Source: Lachnospiraceae bacterium AM93-12TA
Lineage (GTDB): Bacteria > Bacillota > Clostridia > Lachnospirales > Lachnospiraceae
Assembly (NCBI GenBank): GCA_027698105.1
Contig: JAQERH010000003.1
Span: 1-64,000 of the forward strand
Direction: 5' to 3'
DNA length: 64,000 nucleotides
Shown here: positions 42,600-49,996 of the stretch, piece by piece
Position numbering within the stretch: position 1 is the first letter of the stretch
Layout of the letters: each line of letters begins with the position of its first letter
Notes under the pieces: model-generated
Seen by the model: the letters and a program-made list of their open reading frames with translations, nothing else
What the model was told of the DNA's origin: nothing
The model's database searches: none
Translations under genes and position numbers: made by a program

Positions 42600-42980
42600 A
42601 TGCAGAACGAAATTTACGATGAGAAAAATGGACTTACTTATATGTTATGTGGTGATTATTATTTGCCGGAATTGGCACTTAAAGATATTGAACCAACATA
42701 TGGGAAATATGGGATGCTTCGTAAAAGCTATTTACAGGAACACAGAAGGGCAAAATATCAAATATTGTTGTTACAAGGAAAACTTGTTGAGCATTTGAAT
42801 CAGATTGATGCAGAAGCAAGGGATAGGGAAGAACAATTAGTAAAACAGATGATGGAGAAACAAGGAATTACAGAGAAATTAAAAAGACAGGACAACATGG
42901 AATGGACTAGGAGGATGAATACCATTTGTCATGATGCAGAAGAGATGATTTTGACGGAAATGATATACACGAAAGGATAA
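42600..42980 (+). CDS. TnpV-like transposon protein
   Basis: A 126-residue protein of the TnpV type found in Clostridial transposons: LTYMLCGDYYLPELAL, YGKYGMLRKSYLQEHRRAKY, LVEHLNQIDAEARDREEQLV. Function unknown. A GGAGAATATTTT site precedes the ATG 20 nt after the tnpC stop, so it belongs to the recombinase operon. Confidence 0.85.
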   Translation: MQNEIYDEKNGLTYMLCGDYYLPELALKDIEPTYGKYGMLRKSYLQEHRRAKYQILLLQGKLVEHLNQIDAEARDREEQLVKQMMEKQGITEKLKRQDNMEWTRRMNTICHDAEEMILTEMIYTKG

Positions 42981-42990
42981 TGAACTGTAT

Positions 42991-43086
42991 TGGATAGCAA
43001 GAATTTTGCAGCCCGGATAGCAAAAAAGTGGAAGTCCGGATAGCAAAAAAATGGAAGTCCGGATGGCAGGATTCTTGCTGTCCGGA
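42991..43086. repeat. hairpin holding two 23-bp tandem repeats, after TnpV
   Basis: GGATAGCAAGAATTTTGC (42992-) pairs with GGATTCTTGCTGTCC (43069-43083). Inside are tandem 23-bp copies of CCGGATAGCAAAAAARTGGA+AGT (43013-43035, 43036-43058) and a partial third (43059-). The arm AGCAAGAAT also occurs at 33571 beside TCCGGA, linking this site to the hairpins at 33541-33775. Not a CRISPR: three copies and no spacers. Confidence 0.6.
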
Positions 43087-43111
43087 AAGATAAAAAAGTG
43101 AGGGATTAAAA

Positions 43112-43408
43112 ATGTTGGTTAAGTACATAATAAAAGTGTTTTTGTGTTTGATTCTTGTAGTAATGACATTGATTTGCTGGTTATTAAAAATTCCTATGAT
43201 GTTGGGAAATATTTTTCTTTACTTTTTATCAATTATATTTATTCTGACAGGTGTTTTGAGCTATGGATTTGCATTGGAATCTGCAAGAGAATGTGGTCGA
43301 ATGATAATAATTGGGATGGCATTTGGTGCAATACCAGACTTTGTCCCATTTTTGGGAAAAAGTTTAGAGACATTGGTTGACAAACTGTTGAGTATGACAA
43401 ATGAATGA
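43112..43408 (+). CDS. small membrane protein at the island's right end
   Basis: A 98-residue protein with two or three membrane helices (about residues 5-27 and 30-51, and a weaker one at 62-82), with a PDFVPFLGKSLETLVDK tail. Similar small proteins follow TnpV in Clostridial elements. ATG behind GTGAGGG. Function unknown. The 145 bp from here to the tadA junction are noncoding and hold the right end of the island. Confidence 0.6.
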   Translation: MLVKYIIKVFLCLILVVMTLICWLLKIPMMLGNIFLYFLSIIFILTGVLSYGFALESARECGRMIIIGMAFGAIPDFVPFLGKSLETLVDKLLSMTNE

Positions 43409-43553
43409 GAAAGTCGATATGAAAGAGGGCTGTGAAAGGTTCTCTTTTCTTTTTGCAACTGTGAAATGGCAAGATAATAACGTTATATACATTGTGTATT
43501 AAGTACAGATATTGTATTTCTGCATGATGGGAACATAGGGAGTCCATATAAAG

Positions 43554-43919
43554 GCACTGAATACAGGACACTCAGGTTCTATTTCTACAGGCCACGCGAA
43601 CAGCAGCCAGGACATGCTTTTAAGGCTGGAAACTATGGTTTTAATGGGTGCTGATCTGCCTCTGGCAGCGATACGAAGCCAGATTGCATCGGCGATTGAT
43701 ATTTTGATTCATTTAGGGAGGCTTCGTGACAGGAGCAGGAGAGTTTTGGAAATCGGGGAGGTGATGGGGATTGAAGAGGGGGAGATTGTGCTCCATCCAT
43801 TGTTCCGGTTTAAGGAGGCGAAAGGAGGGAAGAGAGGCAGTGTGGAAGGGGTTTTGGAGCAGGTGGGAGAGCTTCAGAACAGACAGAAGCTGGAACTTTC
43901 CGGAGAGTCTTTTCCATAA
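43554..43919 (+). pseudogene. tadA: tadA/cpaF secretion ATPase, C-terminal part
   Basis: From 43554 the frame reads ALNTGHSGSISTGHANSSQD then MLLRLETMVLMGADLPL, the exact continuation of the tadA sequence that stops at 22974. The motif STGHAN is the conserved His box of the ATPase. It includes the C-terminal helices to the stop at 43919. There is no proper start at its head, although ATG at 43614 is in frame; no ribosome site is near it. Reading is in frame if the two parts are joined as CTTCA/GGCACTG. Confidence 0.93.
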
Positions 43920-43947
43920 AGTTTCCAGAAGAGAGGAAGGGGGAGGT

Positions 43948-44685
43948 GTGGATTATGATCAGTACAGTCTGTCGGCAAAGGAATGGATTTGCTGTGCCAG
44001 CCAGGGGGCAGTGGCGTGCGCGCTGTTTTCCTATGTGTTTTACAGGAATCTTTTGAGTTTTTTTATTTTTCTTCCATTTGGGCTTTGCTATCCCCTGTAC
44101 AAACGGAGCGATTTAAAGAAGCGCAGGAAAGAGGAGCTGAAGCGTCAGTTTAAGGAATCGATTCTGATGCTGTCGTCCTCACTGTCAGCAGGATACTCGA
44201 TAGAGAATTCGTTTGCCCAGGCCCAGGTTCAGCTGGAAGAAATGTATGGAAAAAAGGGAATGATGGCCAGGGAGTTTGCCGTTATGAGAAGACAGCTTTC
44301 CATGAACCGGACGCTGGAAGAGCTTTGGGGAGATTTTGCTAATCGGAGCGGAATCGAAGAAATCAGAAGCTTCGCGCAGATTTTTAAGGCTGCCAGACGG
44401 AGCGGGGGACAGCTTGGCATGGTGATTACCCATGTATCTGAAATTATAGGGGGAAAGATACAGGTGCAGGAGGAGATAAGACTGATGACAGCACAGAAGC
44501 AGTTTGAACAGAAAATTATGAATCTTCTGCCGCTTTTTATTGCAGTGTATATCGATATAACGTCACCGGGCTTTTTTGACGCTATGTATGAAACAGCAGT
44601 TGGAAGAATCGTAATGACAGTGTGTCTGCTGACGTATGCAGGGGCTTATGTGCTGGCGGGAAGGATGCTGGATATTGAAATTTGA
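43948..44685 (+). CDS. tadB: TadB-like type II/IV secretion inner-membrane protein
   Basis: A 245-residue T2SSF-family membrane protein of the Flp pilus base. Its core has KESILMLSSSLSAGYSIENS then FAQAQVQL and the ARRSGGQLGMVI block (about residues 147-158). Hydrophobic segments lie at about 15-45 and 200-240. The open frame extends upstream over the tadA end to 43771, but GTG at 43948 begins the homologous part next to GGGGGAGGT. Its promoter was upstream of tadA, so the island should silence it unless the island's right end supplies one. Confidence 0.87.
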   Translation: MDYDQYSLSAKEWICCASQGAVACALFSYVFYRNLLSFFIFLPFGLCYPLYKRSDLKKRRKEELKRQFKESILMLSSSLSAGYSIENSFAQAQVQLEEMYGKKGMMAREFAVMRRQLSMNRTLEELWGDFANRSGIEEIRSFAQIFKAARRSGGQLGMVITHVSEIIGGKIQVQEEIRLMTAQKQFEQKIMNLLPLFIAVYIDITSPGFFDAMYETAVGRIVMTVCLLTYAGAYVLAGRMLDIEI

Positions 44686-45904
44686 AAAAAAGCGGAACAT
44701 ACAGTTTTTATGTATCGCAGCAGGATTCATTTTTTTCCTGATCTATCCTGCAGCTGCAGGCAGTACGGACTTTTTACAGCCAGGCGGAGTGATTGAGAGA
44801 AATTCCTATGGGCAGGGAGAAAAAGAGGGACTTTTAATTGTAGAGGGACTGCCGGAGGGAGAAGGAGAGGTTAAGCTTCAGATCAGAGAACGGCAGTACA
44901 GTAAAAAAGAGGCGGAACGGAACTTTGAACAGGCATTTCAGAGGGCAAAAGAGGAGGCTCTGGCAGAAAATCCGTCTTTTGATAAGGTAAGCAGCCCTCT
45001 GAAGCTTTCTTCACGGCTGGACAGTTTTGGCATGACTATGAAATGGGATTCTAAAAATCCCGAACTGCTTGATTCGGGCGGAGAGATATATCTGGATCAG
45101 ATGAAAGAACCTCAGGAGAAAACAGTTCTGTTCCTGACGCTGACAGCAGGCAGTTATCAAAAAAAGTACGAGATTCCCATCACAGTTGTAAAGCCTGTGC
45201 TGACGAAACAAGAAACAAGTATACAGCTTTTGGAAGATAAGATTAAGTATGCAGATGAAAAGCAAAAATATGAGGAAAAGCTGGTGCTTCCCGCAGAACT
45301 GGAGGGACAGAGACTAAAATACAGAGAAAAAAAGGGCTGTGACAGATACATATTTCTGCTGCTGGGAGCTGTTGCTGCCGGACTTATGGAGTTTAAGGAA
45401 GCAGCCCTGGAAAAAGAGGAAAAAAAGAGGAGGAATACAGAACTTATACTGGATTATTCAGATATAGTATCAGGGCTGTGCATCTATCTGGGAGCTGGAT
45501 TTCCAGTCAGAAAAGCCTGGGAGCAGCTCGCCAGAGAGTATGAGCTTAGCCTAAAGCTTCCAGGGGGAAGAAAACGAGAAGGATATGAGGAAATACGGAT
45601 TTCCGTAGGCCGGATGAATCAGGGGATGCCAGAGATAAGGGCATATGGGGAGTTTGGAAAAAGCTGTGGCCTGAGATCCTACAGAAAGCTGGCAGGTCTT
45701 ATGGAGCAGTATGTGAAAAATGGATCCGGTAATCTTCGAAAAAAGCTGGAGGAGGAGATGGAGAATGCATTTGAGGAGAGGAAGGCAGCAGCCAGAAAAA
45801 TTGGTGAAGAGGCAGGAACTAAGCTGCTAATTCCGTTGTTTATGATGCTTTTGATTGTTATGGTGATGGTGTCAGTGCCGGCATTTCTGGCATTTGGAAT
45901 TTAA
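44675..45904 (+). CDS. tadC: TadC-like membrane protein with N-terminal extra domain
   Basis: A 409-residue protein. Residues 8-32 are an N-terminal membrane helix or signal (FLCIAAGFIFFLIYPAAAG). About 170 residues outside the membrane follow, with a repeated Ig-like feel (KLQIRERQYSKKEAERNF, GMTMKWDSKNPELLDS). The T2SSF-like TadC part has YSDIVSGLCIYLGAGFPVRK and ends in a strong helix (LLIPLFMMLLIVMVMVSVPA). The TTG at 44675 overlaps the tadB stop by 11 nt. The external domain is unusual for TadC and may touch the pilus or the wall. Confidence 0.75.
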   Translation: MKFEKKRNIQFLCIAAGFIFFLIYPAAAGSTDFLQPGGVIERNSYGQGEKEGLLIVEGLPEGEGEVKLQIRERQYSKKEAERNFEQAFQRAKEEALAENPSFDKVSSPLKLSSRLDSFGMTMKWDSKNPELLDSGGEIYLDQMKEPQEKTVLFLTLTAGSYQKKYEIPITVVKPVLTKQETSIQLLEDKIKYADEKQKYEEKLVLPAELEGQRLKYREKKGCDRYIFLLLGAVAAGLMEFKEAALEKEEKKRRNTELILDYSDIVSGLCIYLGAGFPVRKAWEQLAREYELSLKLPGGRKREGYEEIRISVGRMNQGMPEIRAYGEFGKSCGLRSYRKLAGLMEQYVKNGSGNLRKKLEEEMENAFEERKAAARKIGEEAGTKLLIPLFMMLLIVMVMVSVPAFLAFGI

Positions 45905-45920
45905 AATGGAAGGAGAACAA

Positions 45921-46103
45921 ATGGGATACAATACGGAGATAAAAGAGTTCTTTTCAGATGAGAGCGGAGTAGGCGTAATTGAGGTAGTGCTGATTCTGGT
46001 GGTGCTGATTGGTCTTGTCATTATTTTTAAAAATCAGATTAATAAGCTTCTGGAAACAATATTTAAGCAGATTAACAGTCAGTCAAAGGAGGTGTACAGT
46101 TAG
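45921..46103 (+). CDS. flp: Flp-type (type IVb) pilin
   Basis: A 60-residue prepilin. After the leader (MGYNTEIKEFFSDES) comes the conserved GVGVIEVVLILVVLIGLVII segment with Glu at position +5 of the mature pilin, as in Flp1-like pilins. The ATG at 45921 follows AAGGAGAACAA. It would be trimmed by one of the two A24 peptidases of this locus. Confidence 0.85.
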   Translation: MGYNTEIKEFFSDESGVGVIEVVLILVVLIGLVIIFKNQINKLLETIFKQINSQSKEVYS

Positions 46104-46131
46104 GAGCTGGAGAAAGACTGAGGAAGAAAAG

Positions 46132-48009
46132 ATGCAGGCCAGCGTGACAGTCTTTCTTAGTATGATTCTAATCTGTATCGTTTCACTGATGTGTACTCTT
46201 CTTCAGTCTGCAAGAATGGCTGGTTCCGGCTGGTATCTGCAGACAGCATTAAATTCGTCCCTGGACTCTCTGATGAGCAAATATCACAGAGAGGCCTGGG
46301 AACAGTATCATATTTTGCTGTTAGAGGCGGACAGAAAAGAAAAGCTGGAACAGGAAGTTTCTGAATATCTGGAACAGTATCTTTCTTCTGATACAGTTTA
46401 TGGGATGAAGAAAAAGGAGCTGGAAGTGGCGGATATGACGATGGTAACAGATAAGAGGGGAGATCCTCTGGAGAGAGAAATCCTGGATTATATGAAATAT
46501 GGAATCTGGACAGAAACTGAAAAAGAGATGGACGCCGGGGAACTGGCCGAGACGATACGCTCAGCAGATGGAATTGCTGCAGTGAAGGCTTCTTATCAGA
46601 TCAGTTCAGACCATGCGTTTCGTCTGGAGGAGACTCTGGAAGAGATCCGAGAATCATTGGAAAAACAGAAACAGTATGCTGAAGAAGGTAAAAGAGAACT
46701 GAAAAGCTGTCAGGGCAGAGCATTCATTAAGACAGGAAAGAAGCTGGCTGGAGAGCTGGAACGGATGCCAGTTCTGACGGAGAACTATAACAGGGCAGCA
46801 AAGCTTCTGGAAGCCGATCTTGACACTGCCGAAAGGGAGGCAGAGCAGAAGAGAGAGGATATAGGAGAAAAGGCCTGGGAGCTTATTAAAAGTCAGATCG
46901 ATTCATACCGCTCCTACACAGATAAAGAGGGAGAACGCAGAGGAGAAGTAGAGAGAATAAAAGCGGCGGCAATGGAGAACAGGGGGATTACGGATACTGC
47001 GGTAGAGATGGCAGAAGAGGTACAGGAGTATATTGATTCCTGGGAAGCAGATGATGAGGACGACGAGCTGGATGAGGAAGCGCTGTGGGATGATGTACTG
47101 TCTGTATTCAGCCGTTGTCATATTTCTGCTCCTTCTTATCAGAAAGGGATTGCAGATAAAAAACGTCTGAATGTGCTGGAGAAGATCAGCAAAATGGCGT
47201 CAAAAGATCTTCTGGATTTGACGCTTCCTGAGGATATAAAACCATCTGTTCAAAAAATGGATATGTCAGAATTTCCTTCCGGCGGAGGCGAGGGATATGA
47301 GGCGGGAATTCGTCTGTCAGAAGCAGGAGAGCTGGCGGAACGGGCTTTAATCAGTGAATATGCGGCAGCGCATTTTTTGAAATTTCAGGCAGGAGAGGGG
47401 GAGGAGGACAGAAACAGACTCCTCTATGAACAGGAGTATCTTTTAAATGGGAAAAAGCGGGATCGTGATAATCTTCATCAGATGGTAAAAAAACTGATAG
47501 GGATAAGGGAGGGGATGAATCTGCTTTCTATTTTAGGGGACAGTGAAAAGAGGAGTGAAGCCAGGCTTCTGGCTGCTTCGCTTACTGGAGCAGCTTCTGC
47601 GACTCCAATTGCAGATATTGTGGCATTTTTTATTATGGGAGTATGGGCATTTGCGGAATCTGTGGAGGATGTGAGAGCCCTTTTGAGAGGGGAAAGGGTT
47701 CCGCTGATAAAGGGCAGCAGTGACTGGAAGCTGGATCTGGATGAATTGTTTCATTTTGTGGATAACCAGGAGGAAATTCATGATTCCGGTGGAAAAACCG
47801 GTTTAGATTACGGCCAGTATTTAAAGGGATTTTTTCTGATTCAGGATCCGGCGCAGAGAAATGAGAGGATGCTGGATATGATGCAGTATAATTTGTCCAG
47901 AAAACAGAAAAGTTTTCGCATGAAACGGTGTGCAGTGGGGATGGCTGTCGAATGTACGGCATCTGGAGCAGTCTTTGATATTAGGAAAAATGCAAAGTAC
48001 AGATATTGA
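46132..48009 (+). CDS. large Tad-locus surface protein, DUF5702-like
   Basis: A 625-residue protein. It begins MQASVTVFLSMILICIVSLM, a TadE/TadG-like N-terminal hydrophobic anchor with no typical signal cleavage. A long, Glu/Lys-rich helical body follows (about residues 60-320). A membrane-like segment AASATPIADIVAFFIMGVWA lies near 510-530. It resembles DUF5702 proteins always found with Tad genes in Clostridia. The ATG at 46132 has GAGGAAGA nearby; the frame is open further upstream. Confidence 0.65.
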   Translation: MQASVTVFLSMILICIVSLMCTLLQSARMAGSGWYLQTALNSSLDSLMSKYHREAWEQYHILLLEADRKEKLEQEVSEYLEQYLSSDTVYGMKKKELEVADMTMVTDKRGDPLEREILDYMKYGIWTETEKEMDAGELAETIRSADGIAAVKASYQISSDHAFRLEETLEEIRESLEKQKQYAEEGKRELKSCQGRAFIKTGKKLAGELERMPVLTENYNRAAKLLEADLDTAEREAEQKREDIGEKAWELIKSQIDSYRSYTDKEGERRGEVERIKAAAMENRGITDTAVEMAEEVQEYIDSWEADDEDDELDEEALWDDVLSVFSRCHISAPSYQKGIADKKRLNVLEKISKMASKDLLDLTLPEDIKPSVQKMDMSEFPSGGGEGYEAGIRLSEAGELAERALISEYAAAHFLKFQAGEGEEDRNRLLYEQEYLLNGKKRDRDNLHQMVKKLIGIREGMNLLSILGDSEKRSEARLLAASLTGAASATPIADIVAFFIMGVWAFAESVEDVRALLRGERVPLIKGSSDWKLDLDELFHFVDNQEEIHDSGGKTGLDYGQYLKGFFLIQDPAQRNERMLDMMQYNLSRKQKSFRMKRCAVGMAVECTASGAVFDIRKNAKYRY

Positions 48010-48146
48010 AAACAACATTTTCACAGCAAAAGGCCATTCTCCATACCTCTTCCCCTCTGGATGTTTAAAAGCCCTCTCCAGGTACAATGGCTGACAGATA
48101 TAAACTGACAATCCAGGCATACAGAGAAAGGGAAGGGGTATGGAGA

Positions 48147-49001
48147 GTGGCCTTTAAAACAATTATGAAAAACAGGAAGAGAAGGAGTCAGGATGCAGTT
48201 CTTACAGTGGAGGCTGCCCTCAGCCTTACATTATTTATATTTTTTTCAATTTGTATGATGATGCCTATGGAGATGCTGAGAACCAGACAGAAGGTGCAGA
48301 CGGCGCTGGAAACGGTGGGGAGAGATTTAAGTCAATATGGGTATATTTTGTATCGGCTGGATCATGGGGATGAGGGAGTGCTCGAAAAAAAAGAGGATTG
48401 GGCAGATGAACTTCCTGATTTCCTTGCAGGCCTGGCAGTGAGAACCTATCTGAAAGAAAAAATTGCTGAACTGGCAGGAGAGGAGAAGCTGGAGCATTTA
48501 GTCATATCACAGGCTGAGTTGATGGAAGACGGCGAGAATATTCAGCTGACAGCAGAATACCGCCTGAAGCTTCCGTTTTCTATTTTGCGGATACAGGGGA
48601 TTCCTTCCGTTTCCCAGACAGTCAGAAGAGCCTGGATAGGAAGCGAAGGAGATAGAAGTTCAGACTCAGGGAAGGAAGAGAACAGTGAAGAAGTGGTATA
48701 CATCGGTTCCTCTATGGGAAGGTATCACCGTTTAAGGACCTGCCATTATCTTGCAAATGATTTTACAGCAGTTTCTTTTGAAACGGTGGGAGAGCTTCGC
48801 AATCATGCCGGAGGAAAATATTACGCCTGCAGTGTCTGCGGAAGTGAGGAGAACAGGGGAACCGTCTATATTATGCCAAATGGTTCCAGCTATCACAGCC
48901 GGACAGACTGCCCGTCTGTAGTGAGCTATGTGAGAGAGGTTCCGCTGAGAGAGGTGAAGCATTTAGGTGAGTGTTCGTACTGTGGAGGAGGAAGAAAGTA
49001 G
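48147..49001 (+). CDS. TadE-like pseudopilin with C-terminal Cys/His motifs
   Basis: A protein of about 284 residues (GTG at 48147 behind AAGGGAAGGGG; ATG at 48087 is a longer alternative). RSQDAVLTVEAALSLTLFIF (about residues 14-33) is a TadE/prepilin-like segment with a Glu. The C-terminal part has two similar modules with H-x4-C then C-x2-C: YHRLRTCHYL...YYACSVCG and YHSRTDCPSV...CSYCGG. This looks like Zn- or heme-binding-type Ada-like motifs on the surface. Function unknown. Confidence 0.65.
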   Translation: MAFKTIMKNRKRRSQDAVLTVEAALSLTLFIFFSICMMMPMEMLRTRQKVQTALETVGRDLSQYGYILYRLDHGDEGVLEKKEDWADELPDFLAGLAVRTYLKEKIAELAGEEKLEHLVISQAELMEDGENIQLTAEYRLKLPFSILRIQGIPSVSQTVRRAWIGSEGDRSSDSGKEENSEEVVYIGSSMGRYHRLRTCHYLANDFTAVSFETVGELRNHAGGKYYACSVCGSEENRGTVYIMPNGSSYHSRTDCPSVVSYVREVPLREVKHLGECSYCGGGRK

Positions 49002-49477
49002 TGAAGCTAGTATTTGCAGCTTTTTTATGTGCATGTGCATGGGAGGATTTCAAGGAGAAAAAAATTCCAGTATTATTTTTATGGGCAGCTGCATCTGTGG
49101 CAGCTGCCTGGATGGCAGGGTACTATATGATACTTTTAGACTGGACTGATATGAGTGAGGCATATTTATGGCTGGCTATGAGGGGAGCTGCTCTTATTCC
49201 TGGTATGCTGCTTCTTGCAGTATCGGTCATTACAAAAGGGGCAGTTGGAAAAGGCGATGGATTTTTCTTTCTGGTTTCAGGGATGTATCTGGGGTTTTGG
49301 GATAATGTAGCCTTGCTGCTCTGCGGTTTGCTGCTCTGCAGCTTATGGGGGATGGGATTGATTATATGGGGAATGTTTGAGAAAAAGAAGATCAGGAATA
49401 TCAGGCTGCCGTTTTTACCGTTTTTAGTTCCTGCAGCTGTAATTTTAACTGTTTTGCAGACAGGATCTGTTTCATAG
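49001..49477 (+). CDS. second A24 prepilin peptidase-like protein
   Basis: A 158-residue polytopic membrane protein starting with GTG at 49001 behind GGAGGAGGAAG. WEDFKEKKIPV (about residues 14-24) and GAVGKGDGFFF (about 82-92) give the two aspartates of the A24 site (x-D-x6-P and G-x-G-D). Four to five hydrophobic segments. The locus thus has two such peptidases, here and at 20500, perhaps one for Flp and one for TadE-type pseudopilins. Confidence 0.8.
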   Translation: MKLVFAAFLCACAWEDFKEKKIPVLFLWAAASVAAAWMAGYYMILLDWTDMSEAYLWLAMRGAALIPGMLLLAVSVITKGAVGKGDGFFFLVSGMYLGFWDNVALLLCGLLLCSLWGMGLIIWGMFEKKKIRNIRLPFLPFLVPAAVILTVLQTGSVS

Positions 49478-49558
49478 GGATGGTCCGGGGAGAGGTCAGA
49501 AGCACCAGATGTCAGGCACAGGATGTATGGAATTAAAACAGAAAAGGGGTATAAGAAA

Positions 49559-49939
49559 GTGATGGAGAAAAAGATAGGGGCTGTGATTACAGTAGAAGCA
49601 TCTTTTGTCATGGCAGCTGTACTTTTCGTATGCGGAGCTTTAATGAAACAGGGATTTTATGTGCATGAGAGAAATACAGGTATGTTGATTTTAATGGATG
49701 CGTTAGAGCAGGCGCAGACAGGACGGGAGGAACCTGATACAGCAGAGACAAGCGAGCAGTGGGCTAATAGGGCGCTGAATGCTTTCTACAGGTGCAAAGG
49801 TCAGATTGAGATTATAAGAAAGGGAAACTGTCTGACTGGAAATTTTAAGCGCAGAAATGGAAAGACAGAAGGGAGCGTGCAGGTGAGACTGTTTGAACCG
49901 GAACGCTTTTTGAGAATGGTGAGGGCGGGAGGAGTATAA
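49559..49939 (+). CDS. TadE/pseudopilin-like small protein
   Basis: A 126-residue protein with a prepilin-like start: GAVITVEASFVMAAVLFVCG (about residues 6-25) including the Glu typical of pilin-like helices. The soluble tail is charged (EIIRKGNCLTGNFKRRNGKT). The GTG at 49559 and ATG at 49562 both follow AAAAGGGG. Probably a minor component of the Tad system. Confidence 0.65.
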   Translation: MMEKKIGAVITVEASFVMAAVLFVCGALMKQGFYVHERNTGMLILMDALEQAQTGREEPDTAETSEQWANRALNAFYRCKGQIEIIRKGNCLTGNFKRRNGKTEGSVQVRLFEPERFLRMVRAGGV

Positions 49940-49996
49940 AACGCAGAAAGAGCTTTCAATACAACGGAGAAAAACATCTGCCAAGGGAGGGGGAAC

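Larger units (their letters stand above)
22974..43553. mobile_element. 20.6 kb integrated island interrupting tadA
   Basis: The two halves of tadA define the ends to within a few bases. The ends carry an inverted 7-bp repeat, TTATATG (22980-22986) and CATATAA (43545-43551). The interior is clearly more AT-rich than the tad genes. It contains a large serine recombinase operon near the left end and a Tn554-like set of three tyrosine recombinases near the right end, so it may be one composite or one element nested in another. Cargo includes an MmeI-like restriction enzyme, an S51 peptidase and an HxlR/flavin reductase pair. No intact conjugation genes are seen. Confidence 0.9.

Noticed and set aside
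43013..43070. CRISPR-like 23-bp repeats
   Set aside because: There are only two and a half copies directly abutting, without spacers or cas genes.
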